From Hyphomicrobiales bacterium (GTDB lineage: Bacteria > Pseudomonadota > Alphaproteobacteria > Rhizobiales > TMED25): 11,396 nt of DNA. The notes under the pieces are model-generated. The model was not told the origin of the DNA. It ran no database searches and saw only the letters and a list, made by a program, of their open reading frames with translations. The first letter of the stretch is position 1. Every line of letters starts with the position of its first letter. Positions 1-7,626 of this stretch are shown here, piece after piece. Position numbers and translations under genes: made by a program. Where the stretch lies: the NCBI GenBank assembly GCA_016780665.1, contig JADHLM010000033.1:1-11396 (forward strand). The letters are read 5' to 3'.

Positions 1-1
1 T

Positions 2-2017
2 CCGTCAGAAGTAAAATCAGATTTGTATGAGACTATGAATAAACTTATCCCATTACTAAAAGATGATGACTTTGATATTGATGAAAAAACAAAATCAATA
101 AATTTATCAGATAAAGGTATCGAGCATGCAGAAGAATTATTAAAAGCGAATGGGGTTTTGTCGGGACAGTCATTATTTGATATTGAGAATATATCGATCA
201 TTCATCACATTAACCAAGGAGCAAAAGCTCATAAACTCTTTATAAAAAATACTGATTATATAGTTAAGAATAATAAAGTGATTATAATTGATGAGTTTAC
301 CGGAAGAATGATGGAAGGAAGAAGGTACTCAGATGGATTACACCAAGCTATCGAGGCAAAGGAAAATTGTCCTATTCAAGCTGAAAATCAAACACTTGCA
401 TCCATAACATTCCAAAATTATTTCAGACTTTATAAAAAACTCGGTGGAATGACTGGAACTGCATCAACTGAAGCAGAAGAGTTTATGGATATTTATAATC
501 TCCCTGTAATTGAGATTCCAACAAATAAACCAATCAATAGAACTGATGAAAACGATGAAATTTATATGACTATTGATGAGAAATATCAGGCTATACTCAA
601 GCAAATTAATGAATGTAACGATCGAAAACAGCCAATACTTGTCGGCACAACATCTATTGAAAAATCTGAATATATTGCAAGTTCATTAGAAAAATTAGGT
701 TTTGAAAGAATTGAATATGGAGAAGATGATAAATTTAAAATAAGAAATAAGACTTTCTCTGTGCTAAATGCTAAATACCATGAGCAAGAAGCAAAAATAA
801 TTGAACAAGCAGGACGCCTTGGTGCCATAACTATTGCTACTAATATGGCAGGGAGAGGAACAGACATTCAGCTTGGAGGAAACCTTGATGCTGAGATTAA
901 ATACCTACAAGAATCTACAGAAAAAAATAAAGAAAAAGCAATAGCAAATATTAAAAACAGAATAAAAGATGAAAAAGCTGAAGTAATTAAAGCAGGAGGT
1001 TTATACGTAATTGGCACTGAACGACATGAAAGTAGAAGAATTGACAATCAACTTAGAGGGCGTTCTGGAAGACAGGGCGACCCAGGAAGATCAAAGTTCT
1101 ACCTAAGTTTACAAGATGACTTAATGAGAATATTTGGTTCGGAAAATATGGAGTCAATGCTAAAAAAATTGGGTCTCAGTGATGGCGAACCAATTGTGCA
1201 TCCTTGGATTAATAAAGCTCTTGAAAAAGCTCAAGTAAAAATTGAGTCACGTAATTTTGATATAAGAAAAAGTATACTGCAATTTGATGATGTAATGAAT
1301 GATCAAAGAAAGGTTATTTTTGAGCAAAGAAGAGATTTAATGGATGATACCGAAGCATCTGAAACAATAAAAGATATGAGGTATGAGTTCATAGAAGAAA
1401 TAGTACAAGAATATATCCCTGAAAACACATATCCAGAACAGTGGAATACTGAAAAACTTAGAAACAAGATTAAAGCTTCATTATTAATAGACGTTCCAGT
1501 TGATGATTGGGCGAATGAAGAAGGCATTGCTGAAGAAGAAATCATATACCGTCTAAAAGGCGTCGTAGATGAAATCATGTCTCTAAAAGAAAAAAAATAT
1601 GGAACAGAAGTTCTCAAAAAAGTTGAAAAAACAGTGCTTTTACAAGTTTTAGATATCTTATGGAGAGAACATCTATCAAGACTTGAGCATCTCAGAACAT
1701 CTGTATCATTGAGAGGATATGCCCAACGTGATCCTCTTCATGAATATAAAACAGAAAGTTTTGATTTATTCCAAGGACTTTTGAGTAAATTAAGAGAACA
1801 AGTAACAGCTCATTTAATTAGAGTAGAAATTTTACAAAAAGACACTGATGCTGAAAGTACATCAAATGGAAATTTAGATAATAATAACAAAACTGAAATC
1901 CTCAAGAAGTCTAAAACTAATACAAATATTGGCACTATTAAAAAAGTTGGGAGAAATGAAGTTTGTCCATGTGGAAGTGGTAAAAAATTTAAGCATTGCC
2001 ATGGCAAAGCAAATTAA
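2..2017 (+). CDS. secA: Preprotein translocase ATPase SecA, 5'-truncated by the window edge
   Basis: SecA is the cytoplasmic/membrane-peripheral ATPase that drives unfolded preproteins through SecYEG. The frame is open to the left edge, so about 230 N-terminal residues (Walker A and the first DEAD-type motif of NBD1) lie outside; the TTG at 23 is not a real start. Numbering from that TTG: IIIDEFTGR at 86-95, the conserved MTGTA at 143-147, NBD2 motifs LVGTTSIEKSE at 206-216, NMAGRGTDI at 274-282 and RRIDNQLRGRSGRQGD at 338-353. Helical scaffold and wing regions follow. The C-terminus ends in the metal-binding SEC-C tail, with C648, C650, C659 and H660 as zinc ligands that also contact SecB. 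The spacer before VLNAKYHEQEA (about 224-246) is longer than in E. coli SecA, as I recall for alphaproteobacteria. The stop TAA (2015-2017) directly abuts the stop of convergent accA. Identification is secure. Confidence 0.97.
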   Translation, partial: PSEVKSDLYETMNKLIPLLKDDDFDIDEKTKSINLSDKGIEHAEELLKANGVLSGQSLFDIENISIIHHINQGAKAHKLFIKNTDYIVKNNKVIIIDEFTGRMMEGRRYSDGLHQAIEAKENCPIQAENQTLASITFQNYFRLYKKLGGMTGTASTEAEEFMDIYNLPVIEIPTNKPINRTDENDEIYMTIDEKYQAILKQINECNDRKQPILVGTTSIEKSEYIASSLEKLGFERIEYGEDDKFKIRNKTFSVLNAKYHEQEAKIIEQAGRLGAITIATNMAGRGTDIQLGGNLDAEIKYLQESTEKNKEKAIANIKNRIKDEKAEVIKAGGLYVIGTERHESRRIDNQLRGRSGRQGDPGRSKFYLSLQDDLMRIFGSENMESMLKKLGLSDGEPIVHPWINKALEKAQVKIESRNFDIRKSILQFDDVMNDQRKVIFEQRRDLMDDTEASETIKDMRYEFIEEIVQEYIPENTYPEQWNTEKLRNKIKASLLIDVPVDDWANEEGIAEEEIIYRLKGVVDEIMSLKEKKYGTEVLKKVEKTVLLQVLDILWREHLSRLEHLRTSVSLRGYAQRDPLHEYKTESFDLFQGLLSKLREQVTAHLIRVEILQKDTDAESTSNGNLDNNNKTEILKKSKTNTNIGTIKKVGRNEVCPCGSGKKFKHCHGKAN

Positions 2018-2968
2018 TTAAAAATCTCTGCTAATTGAAAGAAATTTATTACGTCTGTTCTGAATTAAAATCTGGCGGTCAAGTTTTTTTAACTCTTCTA
2101 GATGTTTTGATATTACAATCTCAGCATCTCTAATTGCCTTTTGATGATTGCGGTGAGCTCCACCTATTGGCTCAGCTACTATTTCATCTATTACCTTCAT
2201 ATTAATTAAATCCTGAGCAGTTATTCTCATACTATTAGCAGCATCACTCGCTTTAGATGAGTCTCTCCACAATATAGAAGCAGATGCCTCTGGTGAGGCA
2301 ACGGTATATATAGAATGTTCCAGCATGATCACCTTATTTGCTGTAGCAATTGCAACAGCACCTCCAGAACCTCCTTCACCAATGATTATTGATATCAAAG
2401 GGACACCAACTTTAAGACAAGTTTGAGTTGATCGAGCTATTGCCTCCGACTGTCCTCTTTCTTCTGCCCCAATACCAGGATAAGCTCCAGCTGTATCAAC
2501 AAATGTTATTATTGGAATATCAAATCGATCAGCTAATTGCATTAATCTTTCAGCTTTTCTGTAACCTTCTGGTCCGGCCATACCAAAATTATGTTTAATT
2601 CGTTCCTCAGTATTAGATCCTTTTTCGTGCCCTATTACCATAACACTACTCTCACCGAACTTTGCTAATCCACCAATAATAGCATGATCGTTTGAATATT
2701 TTCTATCACCAGATAATTCTATAAAATCATCAAATAGTTGATATAAATAATCCCTAAAATGAGGTCGTTCTGGATGCCTAGCAACTTTAGTTTTTTGCCA
2801 AGGACTTAATGATGAATATAATTTTTCTAGAGCCTTATTTGCCTTAACTTCCAATTGCTTAATATTATCATCAATAGATATTCCATCATCAGACGGAGTA
2901 ATCTGTCTAAGTTCGTTTACCTTACTCTCTAACTCGGCAACACTTTTTTCAAAATCTAGATACTGCAT
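2018..2968 (-). CDS. accA: Acetyl-CoA carboxylase carboxyltransferase subunit alpha
   Basis: AccA pairs with AccD to transfer the carboxyl group from carboxybiotin on AccB to acetyl-CoA, giving malonyl-CoA, the first committed step of fatty-acid synthesis in the cytoplasm. The 316-residue length is normal for the family. The N-terminal helix begins QYLDFEKSVAELE, as is usual. The crotonase-like core carries GHEKGSNTEERI (113-124), NFGMAGPEGYRKA (127-139), TFVDTAGAYPGIGAEERGQS (155-174) and the oxyanion-hole glycines GEGGSGGAVAIA (197-208). The ATG at 2966-2968 matches the family N-terminus, although no clear Shine-Dalgarno precedes it. It lies 60 bases downstream of xerD on the same strand, an arrangement I recall as common in alphaproteobacteria. 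A TATAAT at 2998-3003 (minus strand) could provide a separate -10, but has no convincing -35. Confidence 0.97.
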   Translation of the reverse strand: MQYLDFEKSVAELESKVNELRQITPSDDGISIDDNIKQLEVKANKALEKLYSSLSPWQKTKVARHPERPHFRDYLYQLFDDFIELSGDRKYSNDHAIIGGLAKFGESSVMVIGHEKGSNTEERIKHNFGMAGPEGYRKAERLMQLADRFDIPIITFVDTAGAYPGIGAEERGQSEAIARSTQTCLKVGVPLISIIIGEGGSGGAVAIATANKVIMLEHSIYTVASPEASASILWRDSSKASDAANSMRITAQDLINMKVIDEIVAEPIGGAHRNHQKAIRDAEIVISKHLEELKKLDRQILIQNRRNKFLSISRDF

Positions 2969-3028
2969 AATATACTATTTTTAGGATAAATTATCATATT
3001 ATAATTAATGAATATATAACTTATGATA

Positions 3029-3955
3029 TCACATATTTTTTGATAAGGGATGATTTTCTTTAATAGTTGCTTTTAATTTTTCATCTAAAATATGTGTATA
3101 TATCTGTGTCGTAGAAATATCTGAATGCCCTAACATTTGTTGTACTGCTCTCAAATCAGCTCCATTTGATAACATATGACTAGCAAATGCATGTCTTATA
3201 ACATGAGGTGAAATTTGATTAGGATCTAAACCAGCTGCTCTTGAGTGAAACTTTAATTGTTTGGCAAAGTATTGTCTTGTCATCGTGCTCTTTCCACCCA
3301 ATCCAGGATATAAAAAAACTAAATTATCTAGATCATAAATATTACCCAATAAAGCTATATATTGATTAATTTCTCTAATTGCATTTTCAGTAAGAGGAAC
3401 TATTCTTTCTTTATTACCCTTTCCATTAACTACCAAAAAGCTAGATGATCTATTAAAATGTGATAACTTTATAGATAAAAGTTCACTAACTCTTATTCCT
3501 GTTGAATATAATATTTCAATTTGTGATAAGAAACGTTGAAGGCGATATTTATTGATTAAGTCAGATGGGTTTTGGTCAATTTCACTTTTAACATGTTCTA
3601 TTAGCTCCATTATGAAGTTTACACTGATGATCTTTGGTAAGTTTTTGCTTATTTTTGGGCTTTCAATTCCGTTCATTGGATTATGAGATAAAATATTTTC
3701 TTGAAATAGAAATTTATAAAATTGCCTTAGTGAACTTAATTTTCTGGCAGAAGTATTATTTTTTATATCATTTTTATTTATATACTTTAAATATTCTCTG
3801 ATTATTTCTTGATCAATTCTCATAAAATTTATCTTTCTGCCCTCAAGATATTTACAAAAATAATAGAGATCTTTGCTGTATGCATATTGAGTATTTCGTG
3901 AACATGCTCTTTCAACAGCCATCATTTCTATAAAATTTTCAATATACTGTTTCAT
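3029..3955 (-). CDS. xerD: Tyrosine recombinase XerD
   Basis: XerD works with XerC and FtsK at the dif site to resolve chromosome dimers. The 308-residue protein has an N-terminal SAM-like core-binding domain (about 1-90) and a C-terminal catalytic domain. All catalytic residues of the tyrosine recombinase family are visible: R155 in STGIRVSELL, K179 in NGKGNKERIVPL, H251 and R254 in HVIRHAFASHM, H277 in LGHSDISTTQ, and nucleophile Y286 in QIYTH. XerC is a close paralogue. The XerD call rests on the position between accA and aroK, where alphaproteobacteria usually carry xerD, and on normal housekeeping length. There is no sign that it is a phage or element integrase: no tRNA, att repeats or cargo. 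The start ATG (3953-3955) has no evident Shine-Dalgarno; the 69-base gap to divergent aroK must hold both promoters. Confidence 0.92.
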   Translation of the reverse strand: MKQYIENFIEMMAVERACSRNTQYAYSKDLYYFCKYLEGRKINFMRIDQEIIREYLKYINKNDIKNNTSARKLSSLRQFYKFLFQENILSHNPMNGIESPKISKNLPKIISVNFIMELIEHVKSEIDQNPSDLINKYRLQRFLSQIEILYSTGIRVSELLSIKLSHFNRSSSFLVVNGKGNKERIVPLTENAIREINQYIALLGNIYDLDNLVFLYPGLGGKSTMTRQYFAKQLKFHSRAAGLDPNQISPHVIRHAFASHMLSNGADLRAVQQMLGHSDISTTQIYTHILDEKLKATIKENHPLSKNM

Positions 3956-4024
3956 GTTTTATATTTATGGTTTGATATACATTTTTTATTAATCTTAATT
4001 TGCAATATTTAAAATAAGGTTATT

Positions 4025-4543
4025 ATGATAAAAAAATTAGATAAGCATTTAGTTCTAATTGGGATGATGGCGTCTGGAAAGTCAACAATTGGAAAAAATA
4101 TGTCGGAAATACTCAATACATTTTTTTATGATATTGATTATTTGGTTGAGAAATCAGAAAATAAAACTATTGCCGAATTATTTAAAACAAAGGGCGAAGA
4201 ATACTTCAGGGAATTAGAATACGAAAAAACTAGAGAAATATTAAATAAAACCATACCATCAATTATTTCTCTTGGAGGCGGTGCATTTATCAATCCACGC
4301 ATCAGAGATATCATGAAAAATACAACTACAGTGTGGCTTAAAGTAGATATTTCGGAGATTATTAAAAGAGTTAAATTAAATAATAACAGGCCACTTTTGT
4401 ATGGAAAAAACAATGAGGAAATAGGAAAGATATACATTGAGAGAGAAAAATATTATTCAATGGCTAAGATACACTTTAACTGTAATAATAAATCCATAAA
4501 AACTTGTGTTACTGGTATACTTTCAATAATTGAAGATCATTAA
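4025..4543 (+). CDS. aroK: Shikimate kinase
   Basis: This enzyme phosphorylates shikimate with ATP to shikimate 3-phosphate, step five of the shikimate pathway, in the cytoplasm. The 172-residue length is typical. Walker A is GMMASGKST (13-21). The shikimate-binding residues are seen as D36/D38 in YDIDYL, R62 in FRELE and the GGG at 84-86. The lid arginine is in NRPLL (R122), and ERxxYY around R140 supplies the late arginine. The start is ATG 4025, with a TAAGG Shine-Dalgarno at 4015-4019, five bases upstream. It is the first gene of the aroK-aroB pair and divergent from xerD. AroK and AroL are hard to tell apart from sequence; gene order favours aroK. Confidence 0.95.
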   Translation: MIKKLDKHLVLIGMMASGKSTIGKNMSEILNTFFYDIDYLVEKSENKTIAELFKTKGEEYFRELEYEKTREILNKTIPSIISLGGGAFINPRIRDIMKNTTTVWLKVDISEIIKRVKLNNNRPLLYGKNNEEIGKIYIEREKYYSMAKIHFNCNNKSIKTCVTGILSIIEDH

Positions 4544-4544
4544 G

Positions 4545-5639
4545 ATGAAAAAAATTGAAATTAAATTAAAAAATGATCAATACAATATACTATATGCTCC
4601 TCTATCTAAAAGCATAGATTATATTAAGTCATATTTCTTAAATGGCAAAACTGTAGCAATTATTGCCGATAACAATTCAGCTCATCATTACCTAAATAAA
4701 TTAGAAAAAGATCTTCTTGATGTAAATCAAAACGTAATTAAAATTATCTTATCCCCTGGAGAAAAGAACAAAGACCTCACAATAGCTTCTAAAATAATTG
4801 AAGATCTTTTATCACAAAAATTTGAGAGAACAGATACAATTATTGCATTGGGTGGCGGAGTAATTGGTGATCTAGCTGGTTTTGTTGCAGCAATAATACA
4901 TAGAGGTGTTAACTTCATAAATATACCAACTACTCTACTCTCTCAGGTCGACTCATCAATCGGAGGAAAAACTGGGGTAAACACAAAATACGGTAAAAAT
5001 CTGATTGGCAGTTTTAAGCAACCAGAAATTGTTATATGTGATACCGAAGTCTTAACTACTTTGCCAAAACGAGAATTATTAGCTGGTTACACTGAGCTTG
5101 TTAAGCACGCTCTTATAAATGACGTAGATCTGTTCAATTATTTAGATGTTAATTCATCAGAGATCTTCAAAAACAATACTATTCTCCAAGACGCAATTTA
5201 CAGGAGCTCATTGGTAAAAGCAGAAATAGTCATGAAAGATGTTCTTGAAAAAGATATCAGAGCACATTTAAATCTGGGACATACATTTGGTCACGCAATA
5301 GAAGCATTGTATAAATATGATGGTACGCTACTTCATGGTGAAGCCGTTTCAATAGGTATAATGATGGCTTTTTCACTTGCCGAAAAGATTTCTTTGTGCA
5401 ATACGACTCAAACAGAAGCGGTAAAGAAACATTTTGACAATGTTGGTCTGAAAACTAATTTCTCCGAACTACCCAATAGTGGTCTAACGTCAAAAAATCT
5501 TATTAAACTTATGAAAAATGATAAAAAGGTTAGAAGTGGGTCAATTAATTTTATACTTCCAAAAGGTATTGGTTCCGTAGATATTTTCTCTGGTATTGAT
5601 GAAGATATCATAAAAGAAGTTCTGGAAGAATATCTATAA
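4545..5639 (+). CDS. aroB: 3-dehydroquinate synthase
   Basis: AroB cyclises DAHP to 3-dehydroquinate, the second shikimate-pathway step, using NAD+ and a divalent metal (Zn or Co). From the ATG at 4545 the protein is 364 residues, normal for the family. The NAD-binding segment is ALGGGVIGDLAGF (101-113). The active-site run is IPTTLLSQVDSSIGGKTGVN (127-146), followed by K151 and N152. Metal ligands are E184 in GYTELVKH, H246 in NLGHTFGH and H264 in LLHGEAVS. A TTG at 4530 would add five residues and overlap aroK. The ATG starting one base after the aroK stop is preferred, since MKKIEIKL is a natural AroB N-terminus and such tight spacing fits translational coupling. A 57-base gap follows before convergent bolA, with no hairpin I can identify. 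Confidence 0.96.
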   Translation: MKKIEIKLKNDQYNILYAPLSKSIDYIKSYFLNGKTVAIIADNNSAHHYLNKLEKDLLDVNQNVIKIILSPGEKNKDLTIASKIIEDLLSQKFERTDTIIALGGGVIGDLAGFVAAIIHRGVNFINIPTTLLSQVDSSIGGKTGVNTKYGKNLIGSFKQPEIVICDTEVLTTLPKRELLAGYTELVKHALINDVDLFNYLDVNSSEIFKNNTILQDAIYRSSLVKAEIVMKDVLEKDIRAHLNLGHTFGHAIEALYKYDGTLLHGEAVSIGIMMAFSLAEKISLCNTTQTEAVKKHFDNVGLKTNFSELPNSGLTSKNLIKLMKNDKKVRSGSINFILPKGIGSVDIFSGIDEDIIKEVLEEYL

Positions 5640-5696
5640 ATCTATAATAATAGTTACAATTATACTCAAAAAATATCAATTATCCTAAGGTTCAGT

Positions 5697-5930
5697 CTAT
5701 CTTTTTGTTGATATGGATAAAGAATGGATGTTTTTAATTTCCTCAGATAGTAATTCGTTTATTATCTTATGACATTCTAATTTTGATTTATTTATAAAAG
5801 CATTAGAAACGATATAGATATGAAAATGTGTTTCACCACCTTCTTTCCAACCCGCATGGCCTCTGTGGTCATCAGAAACATCATTTATTTCCAATTCTAT
5901 TGGATGAAGAGACTCCAACTTTTCACGCAT
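5697..5930 (-). CDS. bolA: BolA family protein
   Basis: BolA proteins bind monothiol glutaredoxins through shared [2Fe-2S] clusters and act in iron-sulfur and iron homeostasis; E. coli BolA also acts as a transcription factor. The 77-residue product shows the family core: DDHRGHAG (20-27), GGETHFHIYIVSNAF (31-45), KSKLECHKIINELLSEEI (48-65) and a final strand around HSLSIS (69-74). H35 and H54 are in the places of conserved, possible ligand histidines; the usual Arg before H54 is Cys here. From this ATG the N-terminal helix is short. An in-frame ATT at 5946-5948, seven bases after a perfect GGAGGT, may be the true start and would add six residues (see the separate entry). It is divergent from the J-domain/cobS/cobT operon and convergent with aroB. 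The exact BolA subtype is not resolved. Confidence 0.93.
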   Translation of the reverse strand: MREKLESLHPIELEINDVSDDHRGHAGWKEGGETHFHIYIVSNAFINKSKLECHKIINELLSEEIKNIHSLSISTKR

Positions 5931-5945
5931 TTTATTTATAATATT

Positions 5946-5961
5946 AATTTACAATACCTCC
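5946..5961 (-). promoter_or_regulatory. Strong Shine-Dalgarno and candidate ATT start for bolA
   Basis: Read on the minus strand, GGAGGT (5956-5961) is followed by seven bases and then the in-frame codon ATT (5946-5948). The six added codons encode I(M)-N-I-I-N-K before the ATG-initiated MREKLES. An in-frame TAA lies directly before the ATT, so no longer start is possible. The GGAGGT is 25 bases from the ATG, too far to serve it, but ideally placed for the ATT. The resulting NIINKMREKLES resembles the usual BolA first helix. AUU initiation is established for infC but is rare; here it is an inference. The ATA codon at 5937-5939 and the ATG itself are alternatives. Confidence 0.5.
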
Positions 5962-5973
5962 AAAAAATATTTA

Positions 5974-5979
5974 TATAAT
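5974..5979 (+). promoter_or_regulatory. Candidate -10 box for the J-domain/cobS/cobT operon
   Basis: A perfect TATAAT lies 25 bases upstream of the J-domain gene's ATG, in the 74-base gap divergent from bolA. The best -35-like match, TTTACA at 5948-5953, is 20 bases away, which is longer than the optimum, so this is a -10 call only. A purine-rich AGAGAG (5991-5996) follows as a weak ribosome binding site. In AT-rich DNA a chance TATAAT is fairly likely. Confidence 0.4.
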
Positions 5980-6004
5980 CTCAATTAATCAGAGAGAAAA
6001 TTAA

Positions 6005-6613
6005 ATGGCAAATGTTAATTCTAAATTTTTTGATGATATAAGAATTACAAAAAAGAAGGAAGATAGAAAAAAAACAAACCAATGCCAATGGGATAGCTGT
6101 GATGAAATGGCAGTTCATAAAGCGCCAAAAGGCAGAGGTCAAGAGGGTTCATATTATACATTCTGTCTCAAACACGTAAGAGAATATAATAAAAGTTATA
6201 ACTACTTTGAAGGCATGAGCCAATCAGATCTCTCAAAATATCAAAAAAGTGCAATGCTAGGGAATAGACCAACTTGGAAACTTGGAGTTGATAATAAGGA
6301 TCAACTTGGAAACTTTTCAGCTGACGAAATTCTTAAGAGAATAAAAAGTAATCGTATAAATGATTATTCAGATAAAGAAAATTTAGACCAAAACAATCCC
6401 AGAAGACAAAAGATTGGAAATGCTGCAAAAAAAGCTTTATATGTACTAGGATTAGAAAATAATTCATCGAGCGATGAGATTAAAAATAGATATAAATTAT
6501 TGGTTAAAAGGCACCATCCAGATCTAAAAGGTGGAAAAGAAAGTACAGATGAAAAGTTAATTGAGATAATCAAGTCATATAGATATCTCAAATCTGTTGG
6601 ATTAGTGAATTAA
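6005..6613 (+). CDS. J-domain protein with N-terminal Cys/His zinc-finger-like motif
   Basis: This is a 202-residue cytoplasmic DnaJ-class cochaperone, expected to stimulate DnaK ATPase. The J domain is C-terminal (about 142-200): KKALYVLGLENNSSSDEIKN, then LLVKRHHPDLKGG with the essential HPD at 171-173, then a terminal helix. The N-terminal half has no DnaJ features. It has C27 and C32 (CxxxxC) and C54/H57 (CxxH), separated by a basic APKGRGQEG stretch and followed by HVREYNKSYNYFEGM, a conserved-looking block I recall from alphaproteobacterial homologues. The Cys/His spacing suggests a single zinc site, which is inference. The middle (70-135) is hydrophilic and probably flexible. It is the first gene of the operon with cobS (19-base gap) and cobT, so a client among the CobS/CobT machinery is plausible but untested. 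It is not DnaJ itself: no Gly/Phe region and no four-repeat CXXCXGXG zinc domain. Confidence 0.9.
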   Translation: MANVNSKFFDDIRITKKKEDRKKTNQCQWDSCDEMAVHKAPKGRGQEGSYYTFCLKHVREYNKSYNYFEGMSQSDLSKYQKSAMLGNRPTWKLGVDNKDQLGNFSADEILKRIKSNRINDYSDKENLDQNNPRRQKIGNAAKKALYVLGLENNSSSDEIKNRYKLLVKRHHPDLKGGKESTDEKLIEIIKSYRYLKSVGLVN

Positions 6614-6621
6614 AATAAAGT

Positions 6622-6628
6622 AGAGGAG
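6622..6628 (+). promoter_or_regulatory. Strong ribosome binding site of cobS
   Basis: AGAGGAG sits four bases before the cobS ATG at 6633, in the 19-base gap after the J-domain gene. It is one of the best Shine-Dalgarno matches in the window. It fixes the cobS start and suggests efficient independent initiation rather than coupling. Confidence 0.75.
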
Positions 6629-6632
6629 TGAA

Positions 6633-7622
6633 ATGAATAATAACATTGGAGAAAAAAGTCTAGCGCCGGATACAAAGATTTCAGTTGAAAAAGTATTTGG
6701 TTTTAAATCAAAGTTAAATGTTCCGGCATACTCAACACGAAATGAGTACGTTCCAGAGGTTGATGAGACTTATATTTTCGACCCACAAACAACACTGGCA
6801 ATACTAGCTGGATTTTCTCACAATAGAAGAGTGATGGTCCAAGGTTACCATGGCACTGGTAAGTCAACTCACATAGAACAAGTGGCAGCGCGATTAAATT
6901 GGCCTTGTATTCGAATAAATCTAGATAGTCATGTAAGTAGGATAGATTTAGTAGGAAAAGATGCCATTGTATTAGAAGACGGAAAGCAAGTAACTGAGTT
7001 TAAAGAAGGTATCCTCCCATGGGCTCTTCAGTCAAACATAGCCCTAGTATTTGATGAATATGATGCAGGCAGACCTGATGTAATGTTTGTTATCCAGCGT
7101 GTTCTTGAAGTTGCTGGAAAATTAACATTATTAGATCAAAGCAAAGTTATAAGACCGCATCCATATTTTAGAATGTTTGCTACTACCAATACGGTTGGAT
7201 TGGGTGATACAACGGGGTTGTATCATGGTACACAACAAATAAATCAAGGGCAAATGGACCGCTGGTCAATAGTGTCCACGCTAAACTATCTACCACATGA
7301 TGTTGAAAAATCAATAATAGTATCAAAAGCAAAAGATTATGACAATAAGGATGGACAGGAAACAATCGATAAGATGGTCAAAGTCGCCGAGTTATCTAGA
7401 AATGCATTCATAAACGGTGATTTATCTACGGTTATGAGTCCGAGAACAGTCTTAACCTGGGCAGAAAACAGTCTTATATTTGATGATATCGGTTTTGCTT
7501 TCAAACTAACTTTCTTAAATAAATGTGATGAACTTGAACGACCAGTAGTTGCCGAGTTCTACCAAAGATGCTTTGACGCCGAACTAGAAGGTATAACACT
7601 AATCAATCAACCTGAAGAGTAG
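6633..7622 (+). CDS. cobS: Cobaltochelatase subunit CobS (MoxR-type AAA+ ATPase)
   Basis: CobS is the AAA+ motor that forms a chaperone-like complex with CobT. In the aerobic B12 pathway this drives Co2+ insertion into hydrogenobyrinate a,c-diamide by CobN. The 329 residues closely match the Rhizobium/Pseudomonas denitrificans-type CobS as I recall it. Walker A is GYHGTGKST (71-79), followed by HIEQVAARLNWPC. Walker B is ALVFDEYDAGRPD (137-149). Sensor 1 is ATTNTVG (183-189), and an Arg finger lies in QMDRW (R210). A lid region carries STVMSPRTVLTWAEN (265-279). The N-terminal VFGF...VPAYSTRNEYVPEVD is CobS-like and argues against the related NorQ/CbbQ/MoxR families. The start is fixed by AGAGGAG at 6622-6628. 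cobT follows after four bases. No cobN or other corrin gene is in the window, so use in cobalamin synthesis cannot be concluded from this region. Confidence 0.95.
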   Translation: MNNNIGEKSLAPDTKISVEKVFGFKSKLNVPAYSTRNEYVPEVDETYIFDPQTTLAILAGFSHNRRVMVQGYHGTGKSTHIEQVAARLNWPCIRINLDSHVSRIDLVGKDAIVLEDGKQVTEFKEGILPWALQSNIALVFDEYDAGRPDVMFVIQRVLEVAGKLTLLDQSKVIRPHPYFRMFATTNTVGLGDTTGLYHGTQQINQGQMDRWSIVSTLNYLPHDVEKSIIVSKAKDYDNKDGQETIDKMVKVAELSRNAFINGDLSTVMSPRTVLTWAENSLIFDDIGFAFKLTFLNKCDELERPVVAEFYQRCFDAELEGITLINQPEE

Positions 7623-7626
7623 TCCC

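Noticed and set aside
2992..3028. Inverted repeat TATCATA / TATGATA between xerD and accA
   Set aside because: It is a 7-bp AT-rich stem with a 23-base loop and no T-tract; expected by chance in such AT-rich DNA.
3029..3955. Tyrosine recombinase as the mark of an integrated element
   Set aside because: Length, motifs and the accA-xerD-aroK context fit housekeeping XerD; there is no att duplication, tRNA or cargo.
4530..4544. Upstream TTG start for aroB overlapping the end of aroK
   Set aside because: The ATG at 4545, one base after the aroK stop, gives the normal AroB N-terminus; the five extra residues add nothing recognisable.
5640..5696. Terminator between convergent aroB and bolA
   Set aside because: Runs of A and T are present, but I could not find a stem of more than three consecutive pairs next to a T-tract on either strand.
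6633..7622. CobS gene read as NorQ/CbbQ or generic MoxR
   Set aside because: The N-terminal VPAYSTRNEYVPEVD block, the near-verbatim CobS core and the adjacent CobT with its diagnostic VWA motifs favour CobS.
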